Origin: Mageeibacillus sp. UBA3708
GTDB taxonomy: Bacteria; Bacillota; Clostridia; Saccharofermentanales; Saccharofermentanaceae
DNA: 25,412 nucleotides
Assembly (NCBI GenBank): GCA_002371375.1
Contig: DFIB01000226.1
Location: forward strand, 1 to 25,412
Reading direction: 5' to 3'
Positions within the stretch are counted from its first letter, which is position 1. The number at the start of each line of letters is the position of its first letter. Under the pieces are notes generated by a model. That model made no database searches. It saw only the letters and a list, made by a program, of their open reading frames with translations, and had not been told where the DNA came from. Position numbers and translations under genes: made by a program. Shown piece by piece: positions 6,951 through 14,094 of this stretch.

Positions 6951-9068
6951 ATAATATGAATTGATCTCTTCAACGATTATGTTGTACAGACCCCAGTCAT
7001 TGATCATGACCGTATCCACCGATTCCGTTGCCTGACGATACGCCTCGATATCCTCACTGCTGCAATCAACGGCATTTGCATATTCTTCGTCACCTCTGAA
7101 CAATTTGCTGTAATACATATCATTTCCTATCTTTGAGCGGTCCTGTGCTATATCTAGCACTTCATCGTATATCGCTTTCTTAGCAGGGATCTGATTGTTT
7201 GCAAGGACTGCCTTCTGGACCTCATCAGAGAACAGTATCTCGATAAACTTCATGCATTCTTCGGGATACTTTGTGCCTGCCGATACTGCAACAAGTCCTG
7301 CCGGATAAGCTACATGCGATGAACCGTTAAGTGTCGGAAAACCTACAAACCGGAGTTTATCCTTCATGTAAGTCTGATTGTTCAGGAATACATTGATATT
7401 ACCGATATACGACAGATATACCGAATTCTTTTTATCAGCAACAGTAATGTTGCTGGCAAGATTATTGTTCTCGGCATCCGGCGCATTGCCGTTGTCTATG
7501 GCAAACCTTATTATCTTCTCCAATTCGGATTCACTGATAAAGTCGCCATTGTCGATCAATCTCCTTATCGGGTATCTGATGGCAAAATCAGCAATATCAC
7601 AGGCATAGTGATCTCCGAATATCTTTGAACTGTATGTTGACGCACTCATATCATCCAATGACATATTCGTATTATTAGCCGTAAACGTCTCGTTACTCCA
7701 CAGACCGAACATGTTATAGCTTGGGAACAGCTTATAACAATGACCGTCCTTAAAGTAGAGGTTGTAGATATTCGAGCTGATCGTATTCCCGTTTATAACC
7801 TGATTATCCTGCAAATAATCTGACAGATCCATGACCAGTCCTGATGTGCCCATCTGATCGTAATCGAAGTTATTACCATAGAAGATATCAGGTGCATTCC
7901 CGCTGCTGAAGTCTTTGAGCAGCTTCAGTTTGCTTTCCTGTGCTTCGACTGCAGTATTATAACCATATTGTTTGCTGTCGTAATTCTCGACAGTTATCAG
8001 GAACTTATCCTGAGAGGTATTATACTTATAGGCGGCATAGTTCAATGCCACATCATCACGCGCACCATATCCTTTGATTGCAAGCTTAGTCCTTTGAGGA
8101 AGATTGGATGTTGTATCAGGAGTTAACAAAACAATCTCAGACAGATCGGATGAATACCAGTAATATACAGCATATTCGTGTTCGCCCAATATATACCATT
8201 TGGGATCAGAATTGGCAGCGTATTTCATCGGCCTTATCAACATATTATTGAGGTACGATACTTCCTTCTTTGTTTTGCTGACAGGATCAAGCTCATAGAT
8301 AATGCCTGTGTCCTGATCGAATGCATAACCTGCTGTTCTATAAACAGTTGAGAAATCAAGTCCGAGTTCTTTACTGTTACACAAATAAGATACATTACCG
8401 GAATCGTAATCCACCTCATAATACTGCATTACCGGACAATTATCCAATGCCAGGTAATCTTTCCCGTTGCGACTAAAAAAAGACACATCCTCAGCAAGTT
8501 CAGCATCGGCGGAATAATCAACAGATGCTAACAGTTCTCCTGTCTCAGAGATCTTATAAATGCAATCAGAAGTAACAACAACAAAACCGTCGTCCCGGCT
8601 TGCCACCTGCGGGAATGATCCATCAATATACACGAACAGATCGTCGTTACGGCTCACTTCTTTGCCTGTGTCAAGATCAAAGATAACAAAACCCGAATAC
8701 GTAGTAGCAGCTATCTTGTTCTCACCCACGCGGCAAAAGGATCCAAGAACAATGCCATTGGAATCCAGTGACACTATATTATCCCATGTCTCTTCTCCAT
8801 CCTTGTGTGTACAGACAACATATTCGCATTGGTTTTGTTCAAGCCACTTGTGATAGATCGCCGCTTTCTTGTCTTTTAGTTTGACAATAGAACTTAACGA
8901 ATACTCAGGCACTTCTAATGTGAACACTTCAGACGAGAAATACAGATCCTTTGGATCAGTAATTACCGTCTCTTCCGCTTCCTCTTTACTGTTGCACCCG
9001 ATGGCAAGTGATGTACACATAATGACACTAACGATGAATAATGTGACTGTTTTTTTAAATGATCTCAT
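6870..9068 (-). CDS. Lipoprotein: propeller-like region fused to ABC solute-binding domain
   Basis: The 732-residue product begins with a lipoprotein signal ending LAIGC (Cys25). Residues about 45-320 are rich in beta strands, with repeating turns such as LDSNGIVLGS, LDTGKEVSR and YDSGNVSY, suggesting a beta-propeller or similar repeat fold. From about 328 the sequence turns into an extracellular carbohydrate-type solute-binding protein: KLAIKGYG, NYAAYKYN, SGNAPDIFYGNNFDYDQMG, then FVGFPTLNGSS and a late PEECMKFIEILFSDEVQ. It should sit on the outer face of the membrane. No ABC permease or ATPase gene is adjacent, so it may sense or deliver ligand to a distant partner. GGAGAAG stands ahead of the ATG. 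The 276-residue lipoprotein gene ends 22 bases upstream, so they are likely one operon. Its last 26 codons also occur as a stray copy at 10600-10680. Confidence 0.82.
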   Translation of the reverse strand: MRSFKKTVTLFIVSVIMCTSLAIGCNSKEEAEETVITDPKDLYFSSEVFTLEVPEYSLSSIVKLKDKKAAIYHKWLEQNQCEYVVCTHKDGEETWDNIVSLDSNGIVLGSFCRVGENKIAATTYSGFVIFDLDTGKEVSRNDDLFVYIDGSFPQVASRDDGFVVVTSDCIYKISETGELLASVDYSADAELAEDVSFFSRNGKDYLALDNCPVMQYYEVDYDSGNVSYLCNSKELGLDFSTVYRTAGYAFDQDTGIIYELDPVSKTKKEVSYLNNMLIRPMKYAANSDPKWYILGEHEYAVYYWYSSDLSEIVLLTPDTTSNLPQRTKLAIKGYGARDDVALNYAAYKYNTSQDKFLITVENYDSKQYGYNTAVEAQESKLKLLKDFSSGNAPDIFYGNNFDYDQMGTSGLVMDLSDYLQDNQVINGNTISSNIYNLYFKDGHCYKLFPSYNMFGLWSNETFTANNTNMSLDDMSASTYSSKIFGDHYACDIADFAIRYPIRRLIDNGDFISESELEKIIRFAIDNGNAPDAENNNLASNITVADKKNSVYLSYIGNINVFLNNQTYMKDKLRFVGFPTLNGSSHVAYPAGLVAVSAGTKYPEECMKFIEILFSDEVQKAVLANNQIPAKKAIYDEVLDIAQDRSKIGNDMYYSKLFRGDEEYANAVDCSSEDIEAYRQATESVDTVMINDWGLYNIIVEEINSYYLQKRDIKDIAHSMRARIVLYLDENYT

Positions 9069-9090
9069 TTTTACTTCTCCGGCTTCTTAT

Positions 9091-9921
9091 TTATAACCCA
9101 TTCACGTCCAAAAAGAGTTTAACTACCTTATTATTTCTAACAGTTATTTCACACCAACAAAATGATCTTCCTGATGTAATATATTCATCAAAAACAGATG
9201 ATAATTGTTCCTTCGTAAAATTGCGCACATCTCTTTCCCCGTCTATACGTAAAGAAAACTTACAATTATTGGAGTATTCTACTAGTTTTACGCTGTCAAC
9301 AACACAAATTAGGCAATCACTTCCATCTATATCATCTTTATGCATTAACACCCATTTCTTGGAATCTTCGTCACTTATTATGGTATGATTTTTGCCGTAA
9401 TCGATAGTTCCATGACGAAGAGCGTACTCATCATTAAGATGTATTATTCCATTAGGGATTAACGGGTAATCCGGATCGTTGTTCTTATAAGTCCAATCTT
9501 CTATTTCAAGAGATTCAATCTTGAACCTGATATCGCGATCATAAACAAATTCATCTCCGACCTTTAGTTTTTCTAAGTCTTCGTCTGAATACTGAACAAA
9601 GCAATCGTTCAACTCCCCATAATCTGTAAACTTCTTTGCGGAATAATTACCGACAGCTATATATTCTTTACCATCTGAATGCAATATCAACTGATCTTTA
9701 TAAGCTCTACAAGGATACTCTCCGTCAGGGATGACAGCATCCCTGATGTAATCATCAGGAATAGGATCATCCGGATATGTCATACTTGTGACGGATGACG
9801 ACGCTGTTACAGAAACGTCAGATGATGTTCCTGAATCAGGACCGTCTACTGCCGTACTGCAGGATGACAGCAAGAACAGACATACAACTAACAATACATT
9901 AACCGATTTCTTTATGATCAT
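9091..9921 (-). CDS. Lipoprotein of unknown function
   Basis: The 276-residue product has a clear lipobox, LLSSC with Cys21, followed by a Ser/Thr-rich linker (about 22-50) that would act as a spacer from the membrane. The remainder is a soluble, acidic, Tyr-rich domain with many Asp turns and no motif I recognise. AAGGAGGTG lies 6 bases before the ATG. It precedes the propeller-SBP lipoprotein by 22 bases and follows the 74-residue lipoprotein by 76, all on the minus strand. The arrangement suggests an exported complex or a set of accessory surface proteins, but the function is open. Confidence 0.72.
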   Translation of the reverse strand: MIIKKSVNVLLVVCLFLLSSCSTAVDGPDSGTSSDVSVTASSSVTSMTYPDDPIPDDYIRDAVIPDGEYPCRAYKDQLILHSDGKEYIAVGNYSAKKFTDYGELNDCFVQYSDEDLEKLKVGDEFVYDRDIRFKIESLEIEDWTYKNNDPDYPLIPNGIIHLNDEYALRHGTIDYGKNHTIISDEDSKKWVLMHKDDIDGSDCLICVVDSVKLVEYSNNCKFSLRIDGERDVRNFTKEQLSSVFDEYITSGRSFCWCEITVRNNKVVKLFLDVNGL

Positions 9922-9997
9922 TTAGGCACCTCCTTGTTTCAATATTATTTGTTGCATCTTTATGTACAGTAATACTGCTCAGCACTTATTGTTCCTC

Positions 9998-10222
9998 CTA
10001 TAGATTCAAAGGAATTATAGTCTTGTCCTCGTTCACTTCTGAATAAGACGCATTGATACTGACACCATCACATGAGCCCGTGATACGGTGATCTTTAAGT
10101 GTTATTCCCAGCAGAATCTCAGGGTTGTCTTCTGTAATCTTGTTATCGTTATTACAAGATGATAAAGAAATCAATATTGTTGTGAACAATACGATCGATA
10201 CTATCCTATTAGCACTATTCAT
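9998..10222 (-). CDS. Very small lipoprotein
   Basis: The 74-residue product has a lipoprotein signal ending SLSSC (Cys23), leaving only about 50 residues outside: charged, with LLGITLKDHRITGSCDGVSINASYSE. No family is recognised. GTGAGGT stands 7 bases ahead of the ATG, and a TTGACA promoter lies just upstream, so it is probably expressed and heads the transcript for the two lipoprotein genes that follow. It may be complete or a shortened relative of a larger lipoprotein. Confidence 0.6.
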   Translation of the reverse strand: MNSANRIVSIVLFTTILISLSSCNNDNKITEDNPEILLGITLKDHRITGSCDGVSINASYSEVNEDKTIIPLNL

Positions 10223-10252
10223 TATTAATACCTCACCAAAACAGCAGATCTA

Positions 10253-10280
10253 AGATTACTATATCAAACACATGTGTCAA
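10253..10280 (-). promoter_or_regulatory. Promoter of the lipoprotein operon
   Basis: On the minus strand a perfect -35 TTGACA (10275-10280) is followed after 16 bases by TAATCT (10253-10258), 31 bases ahead of the 74-residue lipoprotein start. Confidence 0.6.
10268..10277. promoter_or_regulatory. Palindrome ACACATGTGT inside the promoter
   Basis: This perfect 10-bp palindrome overlaps the -35 box and the spacer of the lipoprotein promoter. Binding there would block RNA polymerase, so it is a candidate repressor operator. TGTCA is also repeated 9 bases apart (10275 and 10284). Confidence 0.4.
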
Positions 10281-10288
10281 AGTTGTCA

Positions 10289-10457
10289 CATAACACCTTG
10301 AATCCGCCGGGAATAACTTGATAATTAACTGACTGCCACCATGTTATGCGGCCCACGATGCCGAGACTGTCTGGCTTTTTGAGTAAAAATTCGAGTTGGA
10401 TTTAATCCTGTAGCTGTTTCCTTTATTATCATAACCGCATAACACCTGCAATCGACG
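10289..10457. repeat. Imperfect direct and inverted repeats in a gene-free stretch
   Basis: CATAACACCT followed by a similar 10-base tail occurs at 10289 and again at 10438. Separately TGTTATGCGG at 10342-10351 has an exact inverted partner CCGCATAACA at 10435-10444. The interval between 10223 and 10597 has no convincing intact gene; these repeats are the main structure besides the promoter and an open fragment on the minus strand. Confidence 0.5.
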
Positions 10458-10599
10458 GAAGGAGAAATCCTGTGGATATTCCCCAATCCGTCACCTTGCG
10501 CCTGAAGTGCAGGAGTTTCTTCCTGCGGAGGTGTTTGTGCTGTTCTTCTATATTATTCAAGATTCCATTGTACTCTCCGTATGTATCAAGGATGTAGCA
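10429..10599 (-). pseudogene. Possible remnant coding fragment
   Basis: Directly after the stop codon of the stray SBP tail, the same minus frame stays open for 56 codons to a TGA, while the other two frames are closed early. The peptide is basic in the middle (KHLRRKKLLHFRRKV) and ends FLLPSIAGVMRL. There is no start with a ribosome site. It could be a decayed gene end or chance; no family is recognised. Confidence 0.25.
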
Positions 10600-10680
10600 T
10601 TATGTGTAGTTCTCATCCAGATACAGAACTATCCTCGACCTCATTGAATGCGCGATATCCTTGATATCCCTGTTCTGCAG
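10597..10680 (-). repeat. 84-bp duplicated segment, copy B
   Basis: This is the second copy of the segment at 6867-6950. In the original frame 10600-10680 still reads the last 26 residues (LQNRDIKDIAHSMRSRIVLY and on) and a TAA stop, but nothing upstream of CTGCAG belongs to a solute-binding protein. It is a severed gene end. Confidence 0.85.
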
Positions 10681-11059
10681 GTTTACTGAAACTCCCGCTT
10701 TTGCTGACAACACTGCAATAACCAGTCCCATATCTGAATTTACCTTCCGCAGTAACAGTGTATATATGCAAACCGGCATCAGAGTAGACATCGTGAGATA
10801 CTTTTCCTGTCTTTGATCCTTTAGGATCATTCTCACCCTCATATATTGTATCAAGGATTATCAGGTCATCCTCGTAAGATATATTGAATTGGATCTCTCT
10901 TAGTCCTTCGACTTCTGCCAGTAATTCCTCGTCACCTGCAGATCTGAGAAACTCTTCTCTGCTGCTGATATTCTCATATTGTCTGTCGGCAAAACATTCA
11001 AACGGCAGTATGAATATCATTGCCATACAAACGATCATGCAAACAAATTTTCTAATCAT
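10613..11059 (-). CDS. Small secreted protein, C-terminus replaced by the duplicated segment
   Basis: The 148-residue product has a Sec signal peptide (basic MIRK, hydrophobic core, likely cut after FECFA near 24) and no lipobox, so it should be released. The body (about 25-125) has many strands, with TVTAEGKFRYGTGYCSVVSK near the end. From the CTGCAG junction at 10675-10680 the last 23 or so codons run through copy B of the SBP tail in a different frame, so the original C-terminus has been lost. Its ATG overlaps the stop of the upstream membrane-anchored XRE gene as ATGA, so the two are translated together, linking a regulator with an exported partner. No family is recognised; whether the truncated product works is unknown. 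Confidence 0.6.
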   Translation of the reverse strand: MIRKFVCMIVCMAMIFILPFECFADRQYENISSREEFLRSAGDEELLAEVEGLREIQFNISYEDDLIILDTIYEGENDPKGSKTGKVSHDVYSDAGLHIYTVTAEGKFRYGTGYCSVVSKSGSFSKPAEQGYQGYRAFNEVEDSSVSG

Positions 11060-11586
11060 GTTTCCTCCTCCAATACTTCTATAGCATCTGTTATATCATC
11101 ATATTCATAATGTCTGTTTTTATAATTCAGAGCAAAAAGAACTCCAAAAGCTACAAAGGCCGTAAGGATTATCAGTATCGCTGCAGCAATGATGATCTTT
11201 TTGAGTCTTCTGTCATATAAAGCTCGCTCTTCCATTAATCGCGAATTGAATTCTTCCTGTATCCTTGCTTGATCTGTCAATGCGGCTTCTAATTCACTCT
11301 TAAGTGTTAAATGCACATCATTGATCTGACGGGAAATATCGTTGCAGTCCCAATCGTTCGAATCAGACTCGTTCTTGCTTTCTCTATCTTTATCAAGTGC
11401 TTGCTTTATCTCATCCGCAGTCAACTCAAAAATACTTGCCAAGCCTTGTATCTGCTCAGAAGACGGGTATGAGATTCCGTTCTCCCATCTGGACACTGCC
11501 TGTCTCGATACTTTCAATGCAAAGGCAATTTCTTTTTGTGTAATGCCTCTCTGTATTCTGATATCTTGAAGATTATTGCATATCAT
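11056..11586 (-). CDS. Membrane-anchored XRE-type regulator (copy 1)
   Basis: The 176-residue protein has an N-terminal helix-turn-helix of the XRE/Cro family at about 5-60 (ITQKEIAFALKVSRQAVSRW with ENG after it), an acidic linker, a helical and probably coiled-coil stretch at about 85-128, one strongly hydrophobic helix at 131-153 preceded by RRLKK, and a short acidic outer tail of about 22 residues. It should bind DNA from the inner face of the membrane. GGAGG lies 8 bases before the ATG. Upstream are a strong promoter and six TGAGCA boxes. Its stop overlaps the start of the small secreted protein by ATGA. It shares its plan with the next XRE gene but little sequence beyond the helix-turn-helix. 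Confidence 0.85.
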   Translation of the reverse strand: MICNNLQDIRIQRGITQKEIAFALKVSRQAVSRWENGISYPSSEQIQGLASIFELTADEIKQALDKDRESKNESDSNDWDCNDISRQINDVHLTLKSELEAALTDQARIQEEFNSRLMEERALYDRRLKKIIIAAAILIILTAFVAFGVLFALNYKNRHYEYDDITDAIEVLEEET

Positions 11587-11606
11587 CGTTCATTTCCTCC
11601 GGTTTG

Positions 11607-11635
11607 ACAATAGCACTGTACCAGGCCATATTCAA
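11607..11635 (-). promoter_or_regulatory. Promoter of XRE copy 1
   Basis: On the minus strand TTGAAT (11630-11635), a 17-base spacer and TATTGT (11607-11612), with a TGC extension before the -10. It ends 20 bases before the start codon, with the ribosome site between. Confidence 0.65.
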
Positions 11636-11651
11636 CTCTTTATGGCAAAAA

Positions 11652-11711
11652 TGAGCAAAATTGAGCACGAGTGAGCAAAATTGAGCAAGAGTGAGCAAAA
11701 TTGAGCACGTA
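11652..11711. repeat. Three 20-bp units = six TGAGCA boxes at 10-bp pitch
   Basis: TGAGCAAAATTGAGCACGAG is repeated three times head to tail with minor changes in the last four bases. Each unit holds two TGAGCA boxes, so the box occurs at 11652, 11662, 11672, 11682, 11692 and 11702, once per DNA turn. A degenerate box (ATGGCA, 11642) continues the phase. The array ends 16 bases upstream of the -35 of XRE copy 1, which suits an operator for a protein binding side by side on one face of the helix. Confidence 0.85.
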
Positions 11712-11798
11712 TTCGCTTGCTTTTTAGGAAAAGTAGTGATTTTAAGCTACGCATAAAAACCATAGATCAGACAATAATTCACCTTAATGTAATGATTA

Positions 11799-12356
11799 TT
11801 ACACCTCATCTTCTTTTATTTCTACAGCCGAAACAGTCAGGTTATTTACAACCACTCCCGGTAACGTATTAAAAAATAATAACAAGCCTAACACTAGCAA
11901 AGGGATCATGATTAACAAAGCTATTACTATGGTCACAAAAGCCCGTGTCATTCTTTTGGCATGATTACGTTCTTCCTCCAGAGAATCTTCAAGGAGCTCC
12001 ATCTGTGATTTTTGAACTGTTATTATCTGCTTCAATTGATCTAACTTGGCACTATTATTCTTGTTGTTCTCCTCTAATTCGGCTGTTATAGAGAGACGAA
12101 GATCATCGATCATTGAAGTATCTGTCACGATATTTTTATCTACTGATTCAGGCTTAGGCAGATTGATCGTTTTTTGTAATTCCTCTTCATCCACTTCAAA
12201 AGCCTTACACATCAGGACAAAGGTGTCATCACTAACCGCCTGAAGATCATTCTTGATCCTTGACACCTGAGAGCGGCTGAGATTGATCAAACTCCCCAGC
12301 TCTCTCTGTGATAACCCCCGTCTGACACGCATCTGCATCAAATGATATCCTGACAT
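11799..12356 (-). CDS. Membrane-anchored XRE-type regulator (copy 2)
   Basis: The 185-residue protein repeats the plan of its neighbour: a helix-turn-helix at about 4-60 (LSQRELGSLINLSRSQVSRI), a linker, a helical stretch at about 82-136 with heptad-like Leu/Ile spacing, one membrane helix at 139-162 preceded by HAKRMTR, and an outer tail of about 22 residues ending EIKEDEV. It should be a one-component regulator tethered to the membrane. GGAGG is 10 bases before the ATG. A promoter and two palindromes lie upstream. 212 bases separate it from XRE copy 1, which has its own promoter. The membrane tail may sense an envelope signal or a protein partner; this is inference. Confidence 0.85.
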   Translation of the reverse strand: MSGYHLMQMRVRRGLSQRELGSLINLSRSQVSRIKNDLQAVSDDTFVLMCKAFEVDEEELQKTINLPKPESVDKNIVTDTSMIDDLRLSITAELEENNKNNSAKLDQLKQIITVQKSQMELLEDSLEEERNHAKRMTRAFVTIVIALLIMIPLLVLGLLLFFNTLPGVVVNNLTVSAVEIKEDEV

Positions 12357-12382
12357 ATCCCAAATGCCTCCATTCGATTCTC

Positions 12383-12410
12383 ATCCTATCATTTCCGTTT
12401 GTTTTTTCAA
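12383..12410 (-). promoter_or_regulatory. Promoter of XRE copy 2
   Basis: On the minus strand TTGAAA (12405-12410), a 16-base spacer and TAGGAT (12383-12388), about 27 bases ahead of the start codon. Confidence 0.55.
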
Positions 12411-12424
12411 CCCTTCCGGACAAT

Positions 12425-12442
12425 CATGCACACGTGTGCATG
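12425..12442. promoter_or_regulatory. 18-bp perfect palindrome, operator candidate 1
   Basis: CATGCACACGTGTGCATG is perfectly self-complementary. It lies 14 bases upstream of the -35 of XRE copy 2. The inner 14 bases recur exactly at 12492-12505, centre to centre 65 bp. Confidence 0.7.
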
Positions 12443-12491
12443 GCTCAAACGCCGGAAAGGCCCGTAAACACTGCATTTGTTATTTTATATT

Positions 12492-12505
12492 TGCACACGT
12501 GTGCA
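12492..12505. promoter_or_regulatory. 14-bp perfect palindrome, operator candidate 2
   Basis: TGCACACGTGTGCA repeats the core of the 18-bp palindrome. The 65-bp spacing is close to six helical turns, which would place two bound dimers on nearly the same face and allow cooperation. Confidence 0.7.
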
Positions 12506-12519
12506 TGGATTATATAAGC

Positions 12520-12564
12520 AAAAAAATGAAGCTGTCTTAAGTAAAACACCCAAGACAGCTTCAT
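12520..12564 (-). terminator. Intrinsic terminator of upp-uraA
   Basis: Read on the minus strand, ATGAAGCTGTCTT (12552-12564) pairs perfectly with AAGACAGCTTCAT (12526-12538), a 13-bp stem with a 13-base loop, followed by seven T. It lies 32 bases after the uraA stop and separates the pyrimidine operon from the XRE region. Confidence 0.92.
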
Positions 12565-12596
12565 AAGCACAACTCATCCGTACGAATGATCAGATA

Positions 12597-14063
12597 CTAT
12601 TTCCTACCCTTCTTCCTGTCCTTTCGCGGGGCAGTCGGAGTGACACCCTTCGCGGCGAGTGCCTCAGGCTGCTTCTTGTTATCGAATTCAGAAGCATCTG
12701 CCACAAGCTTGCCGTTGTTTACGATGAGGTTGGTAACAATACCGAAGATGAGTGCAACTGCAAGTGATGTAACAGTAAGGATGGCGCCACCGGTCATCTC
12801 GTTATGACCAAACTGCAATGTGAGACCGCCAATTCCCGTCACGAGAATACTTGATACTATGAACAGATTCTTGCTGTTATTGAGATCAACCTTGCGGAGC
12901 ATCTGAAGTCCCGACACGGCTATAAATCCATACAATGCTACGCAGGCACCGCCCATTACACATTTGGGAATGGAATTTATCAAGGCAACGAAAGGAGTAA
13001 AGAAAGACAGTATCATACAACCCAGTGCAGCAACAGCGATGGAGATAATTGAAGCATTACCCGTGATGGCAACACAGCCTATAGACTCACCGTATGTTGT
13101 GTTTGCTGCGCCGCCGAAGATTGAACCGACGATCGATCCTACACCGTCTCCGAACAGAGTGTTGTCAAGACCGGGATCGCTGATAAGGTCTTTGTTGATG
13201 ATGTTGCCGAGATTCTTGTGGTCAGCAATGTGCTGTGCAAGTTCTACGATACCGATAGGCACATAGATAAGTGCGATACTTCCGATATCTGCCCAGGACA
13301 GGATCTCCCATCCCTTCTCATGAATGGCCTTTACAAAAAAGAAATCAGGGACCTTGATAAATGAAGACAAGGATATAGTACTGAAAGCCTGATCGAATGA
13401 ATCAAAGCTCATGATCTTCATTCCCTCAATACCGGCAGCTCCGCCTATCAGAGTGATAGCAAGCGCAATACAGTAACCGACACCGATACCGACGATAAAT
13501 GGAATAAGCTTGATATTCTCTGACCCTTTGACAGAAGAGATAACAATAGCAAAGAAAGTAACTGAACCTACCAGGATAGTAACGAGACTGTAGTCTGTTC
13601 CGCCGTTACATGCCATCCAATCAGTTGCTGTTCCTGACAAAGACAGACCGATAAGAGCAACGATCGGTCCTATGATGACAGCGGGCATGAGTTTATTAAC
13701 CCAAGAAGACCCTGCCGCTTTTATGATAAGACCTATGATCACATATACCATTCCGGCAAAGAATACGCCGACGATAATTCCGAGATAACCGAAATTCTGA
13801 CCTATTGATGCAGCGTATGCTCCAAGGAAAGTAAAAGAGCTACCGAGGAATACAGGGCTCTTTTTCTTAGTGAACATAATATATACAAGAGTACCGATAC
13901 CTGCACCGAACAATGCGGCAGCAGGATCAGCTTCAAGTCCGAATGAAGATACCAGCATCGGAACGAGAAGCGTTGCAGCCATGATAGCGATCATCTGCTG
14001 CAGAGCAAAAACGACAGTCTTGCCGAAAGGCGGTCTATCGCTTACCTCATAAACCAACTTCAT
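12597..14063 (-). CDS. uraA: Uracil permease, NCS2 family
   Basis: The 488-residue integral membrane protein has about 14 hydrophobic helices and NCS2 (nucleobase-cation symporter 2) landmarks: an early QQMIAIMAATLLVP segment, GLSLSGTATDW, and the NTTYGESIGCVAITGNAS segment near residue 320. The C-terminus is cytoplasmic and very basic (RKDRKKGRK). It should import uracil with protons. Its partner upp lies immediately upstream on the same strand, which favours uracil over xanthine as substrate; substrate is inferred from context. GAGGGGG stands ahead of the ATG. The pair ends in a strong terminator. Confidence 0.92.
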   Translation of the reverse strand: MKLVYEVSDRPPFGKTVVFALQQMIAIMAATLLVPMLVSSFGLEADPAAALFGAGIGTLVYIMFTKKKSPVFLGSSFTFLGAYAASIGQNFGYLGIIVGVFFAGMVYVIIGLIIKAAGSSWVNKLMPAVIIGPIVALIGLSLSGTATDWMACNGGTDYSLVTILVGSVTFFAIVISSVKGSENIKLIPFIVGIGVGYCIALAITLIGGAAGIEGMKIMSFDSFDQAFSTISLSSFIKVPDFFFVKAIHEKGWEILSWADIGSIALIYVPIGIVELAQHIADHKNLGNIINKDLISDPGLDNTLFGDGVGSIVGSIFGGAANTTYGESIGCVAITGNASIISIAVAALGCMILSFFTPFVALINSIPKCVMGGACVALYGFIAVSGLQMLRKVDLNNSKNLFIVSSILVTGIGGLTLQFGHNEMTGGAILTVTSLAVALIFGIVTNLIVNNGKLVADASEFDNKKQPEALAAKGVTPTAPRKDRKKGRK

Positions 14064-14094
14064 AGAATAACCCCCTCATCAATGTATCAAATTC

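Noticed and set aside
10600..10854. An 84-codon minus-strand frame ending in the SBP tail
   Set aside because: Its upstream part is out of frame with the secreted protein occupying the same bases, and its end is the copied SBP tail; it is not a gene of its own.
11652..11711. TGAGCA array as a CRISPR or a plasmid-type origin
   Set aside because: The units are contiguous 20-mers with no unique spacers and no cas genes; no replication initiator gene or DnaA-box cluster lies nearby, and a promoter sits right beside it.
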